A stretch of 64,000 nt of DNA, taken from the NCBI GenBank assembly GCA_029983695.1, contig JASBZB010000014.1:35839-99838 (forward strand). The letters run 5' to 3'. The DNA is from Lutispora sp003527145 (lineage in GTDB: Bacteria; Bacillota; Clostridia; Lutisporales; Lutisporaceae). Position 1 is the stretch's first letter; every line of letters begins with the position of its first letter. The position numbers and the translations under genes were made by a program. The notes under the pieces were generated by a model. The model was not told the DNA's origin. It did no database searches and was given only the letters and a program-made list of their open reading frames with translations. Shown here one piece after another: positions 16,503 through 25,580 of the stretch.

Positions 16503-18836
16503 ATGCCAAGCAACATGAAAAGGCTGCCTCTCCTTCCGTTAAGAGGCTTAAGCATATTTCCATATATGGTTCTTCATTTTGATGTAGGAAGAGAAAAGTC
16601 TGTAAAGGCTTTGGAAGAGGCCATGATAGATGATCAGCTCATATTCCTGGTTACCCAGATGGATGCCAATACTGATTTGCCTGAAGAAGAAGATTTCTAT
16701 AAAGTAGGGACTATTTCCAAGGTAAAGCAGCTGTTAAAGCTTCCCGGGGATACTATCAGAGTATTGGTAGAAGGGATATCAAGGGCAGAAATACATTCTA
16801 TCGTATCCGATGAACCGTTTTTCCTTGCCGATGTTATGGAATACAACAGTGACATAGAGGATGGAGAACCGGAAATTGAGGCATTGAAGAGAAGTGTCAC
16901 AGATGCATTTGAAGAATATGTAAAGTTGAATTCAAAGATAGCGCCGGAAATACTGGTTACAATCTCTGCGGTAGATGATGCCGATCGGTTGGCGGATATA
17001 ATTGCATCAAATATGACGATAAAAATAGAAGAAAAGCAGGAGATACTCGCTAAGTTTGAAGTCAAAAGCAGGCTTGAAAAGCTTTATTCCGTAATACTTA
17101 AGGAGCTGGACATCCTTGAACTGGAAAGAAAGATCAACAACAGGGTTAGAAAGCAAATAGATAAAACTCAGAAGGAATATTATTTAAGAGAGCAGTTAAA
17201 GGCTATACAAAAGGAATTGGGCGATAAGGACGGCTTTGAAGAAGAGATCGAAGAATACAGGAACAAATTAGAAAAGCTTGAGCTTCCTGAAGAGGTAATA
17301 AATAAGGTTGAAAAGGAAATAGACAGGCTTACAAAGATGGCGCCGGGTTCACCGGAATCAGGAGTTATCAGGACTTATCTCGATTGGATATTTGACTTGC
17401 CGTGGAACAATGAGACAGATGATAATCTGGATATAAAGAATGCCAGAAATGTGCTGGATGAAGACCATTACGGCTTAAAAAAGGTGAAGGAAAGGGTATT
17501 GGAGTATCTGGCAATACGGAGGCTTTCGAACAATATGAAAGGCCCCATACTTTGCCTTGTAGGCCCTCCGGGAGTCGGAAAAACCTCCATTGCCAAATCA
17601 ATAGCCCGGGCTATGGGAAGAAAATTTGTCAGAATGTCTCTCGGCGGAGTCAGAGATGAAGCAGAGATTCGGGGACATAGGAGAACCTATATTGGAGCAA
17701 TACCCGGCAGGGTGATATACTATATGAAGCAAGCCGGTACTAGGAATCCCCTTTTCCTTTTGGATGAGATTGACAAGATGAGCAGTGACTTCAGAGGAGA
17801 TCCATCTTCGGCACTGCTGGAGGTTCTGGATGCAGAGCAGAATAAGGATTTTAGAGACCATTATCTTGAATTGCCCTTTGACCTGTCAAAGGTGATGTTT
17901 TTGACTACTGCCAATACTACAGATACTATTCCGGGGCCTTTGCTTGACAGGATGGAAGTCATACACCTGTCCGGCTATACGGAGGAAGAGAAGCTGAACA
18001 TAGCCAATAAATATCTGATACCGAAGCAGATCAAGGAGCATTCTCTGAAATTGCGAAATGTAGCCATATCTGAGGCTGCAGTCAGAGATATAATAAACAG
18101 GTACACCAGAGAATCCGGAGTAAGAAGCCTGGAAAGAGAACTGGCCAAAGTCATAAGAAAGGCTGCAACAGAAATAGTTGAAAAGAATAAGAAAACTGTG
18201 AGGGTAAATCCTGGAAATCTCAAGAAATTCCTGGGCATACCCAGATATAGATATGACGTCGCAAATATGAAAAATGAGGTAGGGGTGGTCACAGGCCTGG
18301 CTTGGACCTCCGTAGGCGGAGACACTTTATTTATCGAGGTTTCCACTATGCCCGGCACAGGCAAGCTGGAGCTTACTGGGCATCTGGGAGATGTGATGAA
18401 GGAATCTGCCAAGGCAGGGCTCAGCTACATCCGCTCCAGGGCGGACAAATTCGGGATAGATAAGGATTTCAGCAAAAATGTGGATATACATGTTCATGTG
18501 CCCGAAGGCGCAACTCCAAAGGATGGCCCGTCGGCAGGCATAACAATGACCACTGCGCTGCTCTCTGCGCTGACCGATATACCTGTCAGAAAAGACGTTG
18601 CCATGACAGGGGAGATCACCCTGAGGGGCAGGGTTCTGCCCATAGGCGGCTTGAAGGAAAAAACCCTGGCAGCCAATAGGGCCGGCATCAAAAAAATCAT
18701 ACTGCCCAAAGAAAATGAGAAAGATCTGGAGGAAATTCCTAATAACGTACGAAAAGCAATGGAATTCGTATTGGTTGACAGCATGGATGAAGTGCTGAAA
18801 CATGCCCTATGCAGAGGTGAGGCAAATGATAATTAA
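16503..18836 (+). CDS. lon: Lon protease (LonA)
   Basis: 777 residues. The N-terminal LAN substrate-binding domain begins LPLLPLRGLSIFPYMVLHF and is followed by a coiled region. The AAA+ module has Walker A GPPGVGKTS (about 353) and Walker B LFLLDEIDKMS. The protease domain has catalytic Ser in DGPSAGITM and Lys in GGLKEKTLAA. It degrades damaged and regulatory proteins in the cytoplasm. RBS AGGAG at 16490-16494 favours the ATG at 16503; a GTG at 16494 overlaps that RBS. Its end overlaps engB by 11 bases. Confidence 0.97.
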   Translation: MPSNMKRLPLLPLRGLSIFPYMVLHFDVGREKSVKALEEAMIDDQLIFLVTQMDANTDLPEEEDFYKVGTISKVKQLLKLPGDTIRVLVEGISRAEIHSIVSDEPFFLADVMEYNSDIEDGEPEIEALKRSVTDAFEEYVKLNSKIAPEILVTISAVDDADRLADIIASNMTIKIEEKQEILAKFEVKSRLEKLYSVILKELDILELERKINNRVRKQIDKTQKEYYLREQLKAIQKELGDKDGFEEEIEEYRNKLEKLELPEEVINKVEKEIDRLTKMAPGSPESGVIRTYLDWIFDLPWNNETDDNLDIKNARNVLDEDHYGLKKVKERVLEYLAIRRLSNNMKGPILCLVGPPGVGKTSIAKSIARAMGRKFVRMSLGGVRDEAEIRGHRRTYIGAIPGRVIYYMKQAGTRNPLFLLDEIDKMSSDFRGDPSSALLEVLDAEQNKDFRDHYLELPFDLSKVMFLTTANTTDTIPGPLLDRMEVIHLSGYTEEEKLNIANKYLIPKQIKEHSLKLRNVAISEAAVRDIINRYTRESGVRSLERELAKVIRKAATEIVEKNKKTVRVNPGNLKKFLGIPRYRYDVANMKNEVGVVTGLAWTSVGGDTLFIEVSTMPGTGKLELTGHLGDVMKESAKAGLSYIRSRADKFGIDKDFSKNVDIHVHVPEGATPKDGPSAGITMTTALLSALTDIPVRKDVAMTGEITLRGRVLPIGGLKEKTLAANRAGIKKIILPKENEKDLEEIPNNVRKAMEFVLVDSMDEVLKHALCRGEANDN

Positions 18837-19407
18837 GGACTGCCGATTTTTGATAAGCGCTGTTTCAAGCAGCCAATATCCTGAAGGACAACTGCCGGAG
18901 ATAGCTTTCGCCGGCAGGTCCAATGTAGGAAAGTCCTCTCTTATAAACTCCCTTTTGAATAGAAAAAAGCTGGTTAAAGTAAGCTCAAATCCGGGAAAAA
19001 CGAGAACCATCAATTTTTTTATGATAAACGAAGAATTGATATTTGTGGACCTTCCCGGCTACGGATATGCGGCAGTATCCAATGCAGAAAAGCTCAAATG
19101 GGGGACTATGATCGAAGAGTATCTGACCAAGAGGGATAATTTGAAATCTGTTGTGCTTTTGGTGGATATCCGCCATAAGCCTACGGCTGACGATAAGATG
19201 ATGTACGACTTTATAAAGCACTATATGGAAAAGGTCATCATCGTAGCTACGAAGAGAGATAAAATCAGCAATAATGTTTTAGGGAAAAATTTAAGGACTA
19301 TAAAAGAGACCTTGGGAACTGATGAAAAGGATATTTTAATATCCTATTCTTCCGAGAACCATAACGGAAGAGAAGAACTCTGGGAAGAGATAATGAGATC
19401 ATTTTGA
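18826..19407 (+). CDS. engB: GTPase EngB/YsxC for ribosome assembly
   Basis: 193 residues. G motifs: GRSNVGKSS (G1, about residue 31), TRTINFF region (G2), DLPGYGYA (G3), TKRDK (G4). EngB helps assemble the large ribosomal subunit. The ATG at 18826 with GAGGTGAGG upstream overlaps the lon stop, which suggests translational coupling; the lon-engB order is conserved in many bacteria. Confidence 0.95.
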   Translation: MIIKDCRFLISAVSSSQYPEGQLPEIAFAGRSNVGKSSLINSLLNRKKLVKVSSNPGKTRTINFFMINEELIFVDLPGYGYAAVSNAEKLKWGTMIEEYLTKRDNLKSVVLLVDIRHKPTADDKMMYDFIKHYMEKVIIVATKRDKISNNVLGKNLRTIKETLGTDEKDILISYSSENHNGREELWEEIMRSF

Positions 19408-19432
19408 ATCAGCTGAATCAGGAGGGAAGATA

Positions 19433-20194
19433 TTGGATGCTATACGCTACATTGTATTTATATTTGTATTCCTAATAGTTAATACACCCATATACCTCCA
19501 GCTTTACAGAGTCTTTCTCATAAATAAAAAACCAATAACAATAATTTCATTGACGGCATTATATTGGTTTGGAGCTATCTTCACAGAAAATTTCATACCT
19601 TTCATAGTCGTTATCCTGCTGCTTTATCGGTATCATCTTAAGGTGAATTGCTCCGAAGGAGCAAGAGAAGATGCTCTGGGGCATAAGGCGGATGATGGGG
19701 AAAGCTATATGAGAGATATTAATGTGTGGCGCTTTGACAGGCACAGCGTATTAAATGTTACAATTGCTACATTGGTGGCCAAGGTGCTCGTCACAATAAT
19801 AAATGCCATATATATAAACATGCTTAGCCTTATTGTGAAAACTGAGATACAGCCTCAGGAGGTCGTGACGGACTTTTATGAATCCGGCTTCTGGCCCAGG
19901 TTTGTCTTATTTTTCGTTATCGTAATATTCGCTCCCTTTGTAGAGGAATATGTATTCAGATACTTTTTGTATGATAAACTGTTTCTCCCAAGAATGCCAA
20001 GGGGCTTTGCAGCATTTTTGTCCGCTATCATATTTACTACGGCCCACTATAATTTGAGCGGCATACCCTCTTTTTTCGGCCTTGCCCTGTTTTGCACCTA
20101 TATGTATGAGAAAAGGGGATATTTCGCAGCGGTGACAGCCCACATGGTATTCAATCTCAGCACCGTGATATTGCTTGTGTTCATTAAGATGTAA
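19433..20194 (+). CDS. CPBP-family intramembrane metalloprotease
   Basis: 253 residues with about six membrane helices. The CPBP (Abi) motifs are present: EEYVFRYFLYDKLF (ExxxR, about residue 168), HYNLSGIPSFF, and the C-terminal HMVFN (HxxxN). These enzymes resemble Rce1 and act in prenyl-protein-like processing, bacteriocin self-immunity or membrane quality control. The start is TTG at 19433 with GGAGGG six bases upstream. It follows engB closely, but the substrate is unknown. Confidence 0.87.
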   Translation: MDAIRYIVFIFVFLIVNTPIYLQLYRVFLINKKPITIISLTALYWFGAIFTENFIPFIVVILLLYRYHLKVNCSEGAREDALGHKADDGESYMRDINVWRFDRHSVLNVTIATLVAKVLVTIINAIYINMLSLIVKTEIQPQEVVTDFYESGFWPRFVLFFVIVIFAPFVEEYVFRYFLYDKLFLPRMPRGFAAFLSAIIFTTAHYNLSGIPSFFGLALFCTYMYEKRGYFAAVTAHMVFNLSTVILLVFIKM

Positions 20195-20239
20195 GCCAGT
20201 ATCTTTGCCTAGCTGGTATAAATTAGAGCAAATTTTGAC

Positions 20240-20280
20240 AAAGGATGATAAGCCTGAGCTTCTCATCCTTTATTTATATA
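20240..20280 (+). terminator. Terminator ending the engB/CPBP unit
   Basis: AAAGGATGATAAGC (20240-20253), loop CTGA, GCTTCTCATCCTTT (20258-20271), one internal mismatch, then TATTTATATA. Confidence 0.75.
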
Positions 20281-20448
20281 CTGCTTTTCTGCAGCTGATA
20301 TCTTTGAAACATATCTAAGCTTTAGAGACATATGATTATATATAATTACGACTTATGTTAATAATCTACTACTGTTCCCGAACCAACTTCTTCAACGTTT
20401 GCTATATTTGATAACATTATTTTATATTTTAATGAAGCGGTGGACTAG

Positions 20449-21414
20449 ATGGGCACAATGGTAGAGGTAAGAAGGGACCTTAAAAAGTATTTTAAGACAC
20501 CCAAGGGATTGCTTCATGCGGTAGATGGTATAAATTTTGAGATAGAAAAAGGTAAAACTTTAGGTATAGTAGGAGAATCAGGATGTGGAAAATCTACACT
20601 GGGAAGAGTCATATTGCGGCTCCTTGAGCCAACGGACGGAGAAATATTTTTTGAGGGAAATGATATTACGGACATAGATAGTTCTACTCTCAAGAAGGTG
20701 AGAAAGGATATGCAGATGATATTTCAAGATCCTTTTTCATCCCTTAATCCCCGCATAACCGTATCTGAAATTATTTCAGAGCCTATACATATTTATAGAA
20801 CCTGCAAAGATAGCAAAGAATTAGGTAAAAAGGTGACTGAACTTATGGATACGGTAGGCTTGGCTCGACGCCTGCAGAATACATATCCACATGAGCTTGA
20901 TGGAGGAAGAAGGCAGCGCATAGGAATTGCCAGAGCTCTTGCGCTGAATCCAAAATTTATTGTGTGTGATGAGCCTGTATCTTCTCTTGACGTGTCAATT
21001 CAAGCACAAATTTTAAATTTAATGATGGATTTGCAGGATGAAAAAAAGCTGACATATATGTTCATAACCCATAATTTATCTGTCGTTAAACATATTTCAG
21101 ATGATATTGGTGTCATGTATCTTGGCAACATGGTTGAGAAGTGTCCGTCGGATATGTTGTTTGAAAGGAATTATCATCCATACACCAAAGCTCTTTTATC
21201 AGCTATTCCAAAAGTAAATATTGATGCTCCCAGAAATCGTATTTTACTCAAGGGTGAGATTTCATCACCGATCAATCCAAAACCGGGCTGCCGCTTTGCC
21301 CCGCGTTGTATATATGCTAAACCGGAATGCTTTAATAATCAGCCGGAGCTTTTAGAAATAGAGCAAGAGCATTTTGTTGCATGCCATTTGGTTGGTGAAA
21401 TTAATAATATTTAG
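20449..21414 (+). CDS. OppF/DppF-type peptide ABC transporter ATPase (orphan)
   Basis: 321 residues. Walker A GESGCGKST (about 42), Walker B FIVCDEPVSSLD, and the C-terminal oligopeptide-transporter extension with cysteines (GCRFAPRCIYAKPECF) are present. The ABC signature, usually LSGGQRQRIG, reads LDGGRRQRIG. No permease, binding protein or partner ATPase (OppD) is adjacent, so it cannot work alone. It precedes a broken amidohydrolase by ten bases; the pair is probably a residue of a larger peptide-uptake operon. Confidence 0.85.
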   Translation: MGTMVEVRRDLKKYFKTPKGLLHAVDGINFEIEKGKTLGIVGESGCGKSTLGRVILRLLEPTDGEIFFEGNDITDIDSSTLKKVRKDMQMIFQDPFSSLNPRITVSEIISEPIHIYRTCKDSKELGKKVTELMDTVGLARRLQNTYPHELDGGRRQRIGIARALALNPKFIVCDEPVSSLDVSIQAQILNLMMDLQDEKKLTYMFITHNLSVVKHISDDIGVMYLGNMVEKCPSDMLFERNYHPYTKALLSAIPKVNIDAPRNRILLKGEISSPINPKPGCRFAPRCIYAKPECFNNQPELLEIEQEHFVACHLVGEINNI

Positions 21415-21424
21415 GGGTGGCTAT

Positions 21425-22150
21425 ATGATTTTTGATGCACATGCACATTATGGTGATAAGGACTTGATGGAAATAGTGACAGCTAATAGTCTTCTGCGTG
21501 ATATATTTCCTTATTATAAAACCATTCAATTTAAGCATATGAGGGACTATGACGGCTATATGCAGGAGCAGGGGCAGAGCAAAATTGCCTATATTCCCTT
21601 TGTTTATAGAGAACTGTAAAAGATTGGGGAAAATAAAAAAATACTGGAATATGCAAAAGATAGAGATTTTGTTTATCCTTATGTTTTGATGGATGAGGAA
21701 AACGTTAATTTCGTAAAAGATCATCACAAGGATATTGTAGGAGTTAAAGAGCATTTAGTCATGCATGAAACAGCTCTTAACGACAAACGTGTGGCTATTT
21801 TTGAGGATATTAATAAATATGATCTGAATATTCTTTTGCACACAAGGGCAAATGTACGGGTGGATTATGTGAAAAGCATTCTTAAGCTTTTTCCCTATAT
21901 AAAAATTCATGTTGCTCATCTTGGAAGAGCTACTGCAGACAATCTGCAGTTCATATATGATATTCTGGAGAGCTTTAAGCCATATGGGAACATATTCTTC
22001 GATACTTCAACGATTAGACAGCCGGAGGCATTGGAGTATGCGGTCAGAATAGTTGGCAGAAACCGTCATTCAATTATGCTAAAGCCCCCGCTGAGCTTAA
22101 GTCTTGAGCAGGCAAAAAGCTTTATCAACGCATTATATGAAATTTCTTAG
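21425..22150 (+). pseudogene. Amidohydrolase-like gene interrupted by an in-frame stop
   Basis: The start MIFDAHAHYGD has the metal-binding HxH of amidohydrolase family 2. RBS GGGGTGG is in place. After 64 codons a TAA at 21617-21619 interrupts the frame, and the same frame continues at once for 176 more codons (KIGENKKILEYAKDRDF...) with further family-like segments (ILLHTRANVR, KIHVAHLGRA). The region where a metal-binding Asp is expected reads RHSIMLKPPLSLS and lacks it. So the gene looks dead by more than one change. The stop could be a sequencing error, but the missing Asp argues for decay. Confidence 0.7.
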
Positions 22151-22211
22151 CTAAGGGGGCGATTTCCATCTTTTCTTTTTGCGTTTCGAAATTCGAGTTG
22201 CTATAGAATTG

Positions 22212-22257
22212 ATATCAACACATTGGTCGATAAAAATATCGACCAATGTGTTGATAT
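22212..22257. terminator. Perfect 21-bp palindrome, probable bidirectional terminator
   Basis: Arms at 22212-22232 and 22237-22257 are fully complementary around AAAA; T runs flank the right side. It lies between the broken amidohydrolase and the toxin-antitoxin pair and could also be an operator. Confidence 0.6.
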
Positions 22258-22333
22258 TTTTAGCATTTTCTCATATAATAATATTAAAGAATTTAGATAA
22301 ATTATGAATGATAGAAAAGGTGATGTATAAGCT

Positions 22334-22669
22334 ATGAGGAAAGAATCTGTATCGATGAAAAGTATCATGGATATGATCGTGCCGATTACCCGGTTTAATC
22401 GTGGCGAAGCCAGTAAAATTTTTGATGAAGTGGACGAAAAGGGCTTTAAATTAGTGCTGAAAAACAATGTTCTTGCTTGTGTATTGGTTCAGCCCGAGCG
22501 TTATGAAGCTATGGTTGAAGCATTGGAAGATTACGCTTTGTACTTTGAAGCTGAAAGACGGACGAAAAGCGCAGAAAGCGAAGGATTTATCAGTTCTGAA
22601 AAGGTATATGCAGATCTCGGAATCAATGAATCTGATTTGGATGATATTGAAGTGGAGATTGAGCAATGA
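22334..22669 (+). CDS. Phd/YefM-RelB-like antitoxin
   Basis: 111 residues. The N-terminal segment SIMDMIVPITRFNRGEASKIFDEV resembles the DNA-binding fold of Phd/YefM or StbD antitoxins. The acidic C-terminus (ADLGINESDLDDIEVEIEQ) would wrap the toxin. The last four bases (ATGA) overlap the toxin start, the normal arrangement of a type II pair. It would bind the toxin and repress the operon. Confidence 0.75.
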   Translation: MRKESVSMKSIMDMIVPITRFNRGEASKIFDEVDEKGFKLVLKNNVLACVLVQPERYEAMVEALEDYALYFEAERRTKSAESEGFISSEKVYADLGINESDLDDIEVEIEQ

Positions 22670-22983
22670 AATGGACGGTAGAATATACAAAGGAAGCAGA
22701 AAATGACTTGAGATCTCTTGACGGAGCGCAGCGTCTACAGGTATTGAAAGCTATTAAAAAAGTATCGGTGAATCCGCTTCCTAATTCAGAGGGCGGTTAT
22801 GGAAAGCCTTTAGGAAATCATTTGTCAAGCAAATTGACAGGTTATATGAAAATAAAGCTCTTAAAGTTTGGATTGCGGGTTGTATATGCCATAGAGAATC
22901 AAGGAAATATTATGAGAATTATCATTATATCCGTACGGGATGATGAAACAATTTATAAAATGGCCCAGGAAAGAATTAAATAA
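22666..22983 (+). CDS. RelE/ParE-type toxin
   Basis: 105 residues. The pattern WTVEYTKEAENDLRSLDGAQRLQVLKAIKKV, then KLTGYMKIKLLKFGLRVVYAIENQGNIMRIIIISVRDD and ending with MAQERI, is typical of the RelE/ParE fold, including an Arg on the LRVVY strand. RelE members cut mRNA on the ribosome; ParE members poison gyrase. Sequence reading alone cannot separate the two. It is translationally coupled to the antitoxin. Confidence 0.8.
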   Translation: MKWTVEYTKEAENDLRSLDGAQRLQVLKAIKKVSVNPLPNSEGGYGKPLGNHLSSKLTGYMKIKLLKFGLRVVYAIENQGNIMRIIIISVRDDETIYKMAQERIK

Positions 22984-23053
22984 TGGCTAATATAGGACAG
23001 GTTGTATAAAAGCAGAAACGCCTACCTAATAAAGGGGGATTTTGAGACACTGG

Positions 23054-23380
23054 CTATGTAATTCTTTTTTTGATGCTTTCGGAACGAGCGATAAGGTAAA
23101 GCACCATAGAAAAGATAGCATATATGACTACATTAAACATGCTTAATTCCTTTGAAACAATTTTATATGCGATTGAGAATGATATTGTAGTAATAATTAT
23201 AAGGGCAATATTGCAAATCTTATTATTCAATCTGTATAAATAATCTGTTATAAAAATAGCAGCGGTGAATATCAGGCTTACAGTCAATGCTGTCGCTAAA
23301 TCAGTTACTCTTGAATATAAAAATGTTATTACTACAATAAATAATAGAGCCCCTATACATTTATAAGCGTATTTTTTCAT
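23054..23380 (-). CDS. Small four-helix membrane protein (paralogue 1)
   Basis: 108 residues with four predicted membrane helices and no recognised family. The segment DYLYRLNNKICNIALIIITTI is shared with the protein at 30453-30776 (DSLYRLNNKIWNIALIVINTI), so the two are duplicates. A third, decayed copy lies at about 26310-26470. It starts with RBS AGAGGTGG before the ATG. It is the last gene of the minus-strand island. Function unknown. Confidence 0.65.
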   Translation of the reverse strand: MKKYAYKCIGALLFIVVITFLYSRVTDLATALTVSLIFTAAIFITDYLYRLNNKICNIALIIITTISFSIAYKIVSKELSMFNVVIYAIFSMVLYLIARSESIKKRIT

Positions 23381-23483
23381 ATAATCACACCACCTCTATT
23401 AGCTTAAAATTGACAACTGAAATATACTTTACGAGGCCATAAGATTTCTTTCCATGCTCGAATCTAAATCTCCAACGGTTATA

Positions 23484-24176
23484 TCATCTCAAATAATCCA
23501 ACATGGCCTTGACTTGGTCTGTACCGGATTTCATGCTCTTATTTCCATTTTCAATCATATTTTTTAGCTCTTTATCCATTACAGCATCTTTTGCATATAG
23601 TACACCATCATCAATCAAAAAGCATCCTTGCTCACCGCCCTTGATAAAGTAAGTATTTTCTCCACTTTTTGACTGGTCTCCGAGCAATAGGATGTACTCC
23701 TTGCCCTCTTTTAGTATATAGTCTTCATCACTTAGAGAGCCTGACTTAAGTACATATATTTCGTCAACAGCCTTTCCTTTTATTGTATTTGTGACCATGA
23801 TAGTATTTTTAATGCCTATTTCGCTATACTCGGATTGTCCGATAACCTTTCCTATTACTATCAAATCAGCATTATTTTTTACACCTTCCAATGACTCCTC
23901 ATAGTCTAAATAAAACGCCTCTGTATTATTGGCCCTAGTGGTATCTAGGCTATTGCTCTCTTCAATGGCTTGATAAACTTTAGCAGGATTAAAAATTTCT
24001 TCAGTTATTATCTCATTAATTTCAACAGACATAAGCTGGCCCTTTTCGTTAATTTTATAGGTTTTTTTATCAAGAATATTATTCGATATGGCATAGTTTA
24101 TACTATAGGAGCCGATTATTACACCAAGAATAATTGCAAATACCATTGTTATATTCATTTTTTTATATTTAACCAT
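23484..24176 (-). CDS. Membrane-anchored extracytoplasmic protein, unknown
   Basis: 230 residues. One N-terminal helix (about 8-30) anchors a soluble domain outside the membrane. The domain has the beta-rich pattern ADLIVIGKVIGQSE...TIMVTNTIKGK...IYVLKSG...LKEGKEYILLLGD...YFIKGGEQGCFLI, a layout I recall from many uncharacterised secreted Firmicutes proteins. It is probably in one unit with the 93-residue gene upstream, which carries an island promoter motif. No enzyme motif is visible. Confidence 0.6.
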   Translation of the reverse strand: MVKYKKMNITMVFAIILGVIIGSYSINYAISNNILDKKTYKINEKGQLMSVEINEIITEEIFNPAKVYQAIEESNSLDTTRANNTEAFYLDYEESLEGVKNNADLIVIGKVIGQSEYSEIGIKNTIMVTNTIKGKAVDEIYVLKSGSLSDEDYILKEGKEYILLLGDQSKSGENTYFIKGGEQGCFLIDDGVLYAKDAVMDKELKNMIENGNKSMKSGTDQVKAMLDYLR

Positions 24177-24231
24177 ATATTTTATACCTCCCTGTAGTCT
24201 ATATTTGGACTTCCATAGGTTGTACGCTGCC

Positions 24232-24513
24232 TTAATTTTTAGCTGTTATACAATTGCCGCCAATAACATAGAAAAAAGCTGCAGCAACAATGATTAAGAA
24301 ACTTCTTATATTCAATAAATATTCAAAGCTTGTGATCTTGAGCAATATACCGCTTATGACAAATGTTGCCATACCTAAAATAAATCTATCTCTTTTTTTG
24401 AGATTATCAATCTGCTTGTTTATCCAGTTTATAAGTCCGGTGATTTTAAGTATATAGTATATAATAAGGCCTGATATGATCACTAGTACCATATATTTAA
24501 TTATCCATAACAT
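24232..24513 (-). CDS. Small membrane protein
   Basis: 93 residues with three membrane helices and a charged loop KQIDNLKKRDR between the first two. Not recognised. It is the first gene downstream of the promoter motif at 24546-24594, so it is likely under the island sigma factor and may be translated with the 230-residue gene after it. Confidence 0.55.
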   Translation of the reverse strand: MLWIIKYMVLVIISGLIIYYILKITGLINWINKQIDNLKKRDRFILGMATFVISGILLKITSFEYLLNIRSFLIIVAAAFFYVIGGNCITAKN

Positions 24514-24545
24514 TAATATTACAAGCCCTCCCTCATTTGTCCTCT

Positions 24546-24594
24546 ACCTATATAACGAAATGAAGAGGGTATTTGTGACACTTGTTCTAAAAAT
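24546..24594 (-). promoter_or_regulatory. Island promoter motif, copy 1
   Basis: On the minus strand: TGTCAC, then 17 bases, then CGTTATAT. Forty-nine bases are nearly identical to copies at 27024, 30347 and 33920. The -10 CGTTATAT is typical of ECF-type sigma factors. Confidence 0.7.
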
Positions 24595-24600
24595 TATTTT

Positions 24601-24765
24601 TATAAAACTATTTTATTAAAGAAAAGAGACAGACTGCACATGTAATTATACTAGATATGCTTAACTCCTTTGGTGGCATATTGCTATAATATGCAAAGAT
24701 GAGACTGAGACAAAGCAGCAGTGCAGCAAACATTAAGTTTTTTTCTTCACATGCTCCCCCTCCTA
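24601..24765 (-). pseudogene. Chimeric fragment of two island genes
   Basis: The stretch at about 24605-24670 resembles the interior of the 108-residue membrane-protein gene (23054). At about 24671 it switches to the first 90 bases of the gene at 31378-31848, with near-identity through TTTGGTGGCATATTGCTA and onwards into that gene's RBS region. No open frame joins them. It looks like a recombination scar. Confidence 0.6.
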
Positions 24766-24865
24766 CTGGAGAATTTTTATGTCGGGCAACTTTTATCCCC
24801 TGTTATATATATCGGTTATATAATGATAAATTTATACTTCTGCTGAGTTCATTATATCCGGTATC

Positions 24866-25564
24866 TTATTGATAATGTGGATTTATTATTTCAATTTCTA
24901 TGCCTTCTTCAATATCCTTTGTCTTGCTTTCCCAATATTCTCTATATCTTTTATTGATATCCGGGCTCATAATAATTTTATTTTCAGTTTTTTGAACTTC
25001 GGGCAATATCCCTAATTCTATACCTTCTTTAATAAAGCTATTCTTTAAATTTTCAATAGCATAGTATAGCTGAATCTGATCAGGGCGAAAATCCGACCAG
25101 TATTGCTCTTCTGTCAAGCCTAATGCTTTGATATAATCTTTCATGAAAGTTTTTCCTTCTTCTTCGAGTTCTTGATCATAAATTTCTTTTTCTTTCAAAG
25201 ACAGCGCTTTAGCTTCCTCAATAGAAATGTCTAATCCATTATCTTTAGCCATTTCGTATAATACTTTTATTTTGGCTCTCCTTCCAATGACATCCACATA
25301 ACTATCTGAATCTTTAATTGTTCCGTCCATATTATAAAGCTTTTTATACATTTCAACTTCATCTTTGTAAATTTCTATGCCATTTGCTTTGGCAACAACC
25401 TCTTTATTATCCAAGCTCATATGTTCTTTGATAATCTGCCCTAATTCTAAGACCTCCGATTTACCCAGAGGCATTATTTCATAATTGCTGACTGCGTTAG
25501 CTATTGAAATAGCAGTAAAAATCAGAATGCCTGATATTATAAAAATATTAACCTTTCTTTTCAT
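24866..25564 (-). CDS. Secreted SurA-N-like protein without isomerase domain
   Basis: 232 residues. A signal peptide or anchor (about 5-24) is followed by VVAKANGIEIYKDEVEMYKKLY, the hallmark of the SurA/PrsA N-terminal chaperone domain, and then a long helical region. The parvulin isomerase domain of PrsA is absent, and the length fits a chaperone-only variant. It would act outside the membrane on secreted proteins. It lies just downstream of a secreted-protein gene (25581), which is a plausible client. RBS GGAGGTG precedes the ATG. Confidence 0.7.
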   Translation of the reverse strand: MKRKVNIFIISGILIFTAISIANAVSNYEIMPLGKSEVLELGQIIKEHMSLDNKEVVAKANGIEIYKDEVEMYKKLYNMDGTIKDSDSYVDVIGRRAKIKVLYEMAKDNGLDISIEEAKALSLKEKEIYDQELEEEGKTFMKDYIKALGLTEEQYWSDFRPDQIQLYYAIENLKNSFIKEGIELGILPEVQKTENKIIMSPDINKRYREYWESKTKDIEEGIEIEIINPHYQ

Positions 25565-25580
25565 TAACTACACCTCCAAA

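Noticed and set aside
20449..21414. OppF signature change taken as evidence of a dead ATPase
   Set aside because: Walker A, Walker B and the C-terminal extension are intact, and I recall LDGGRRQ-type signatures in other clostridial peptide ATPases; it is noted only as an oddity.
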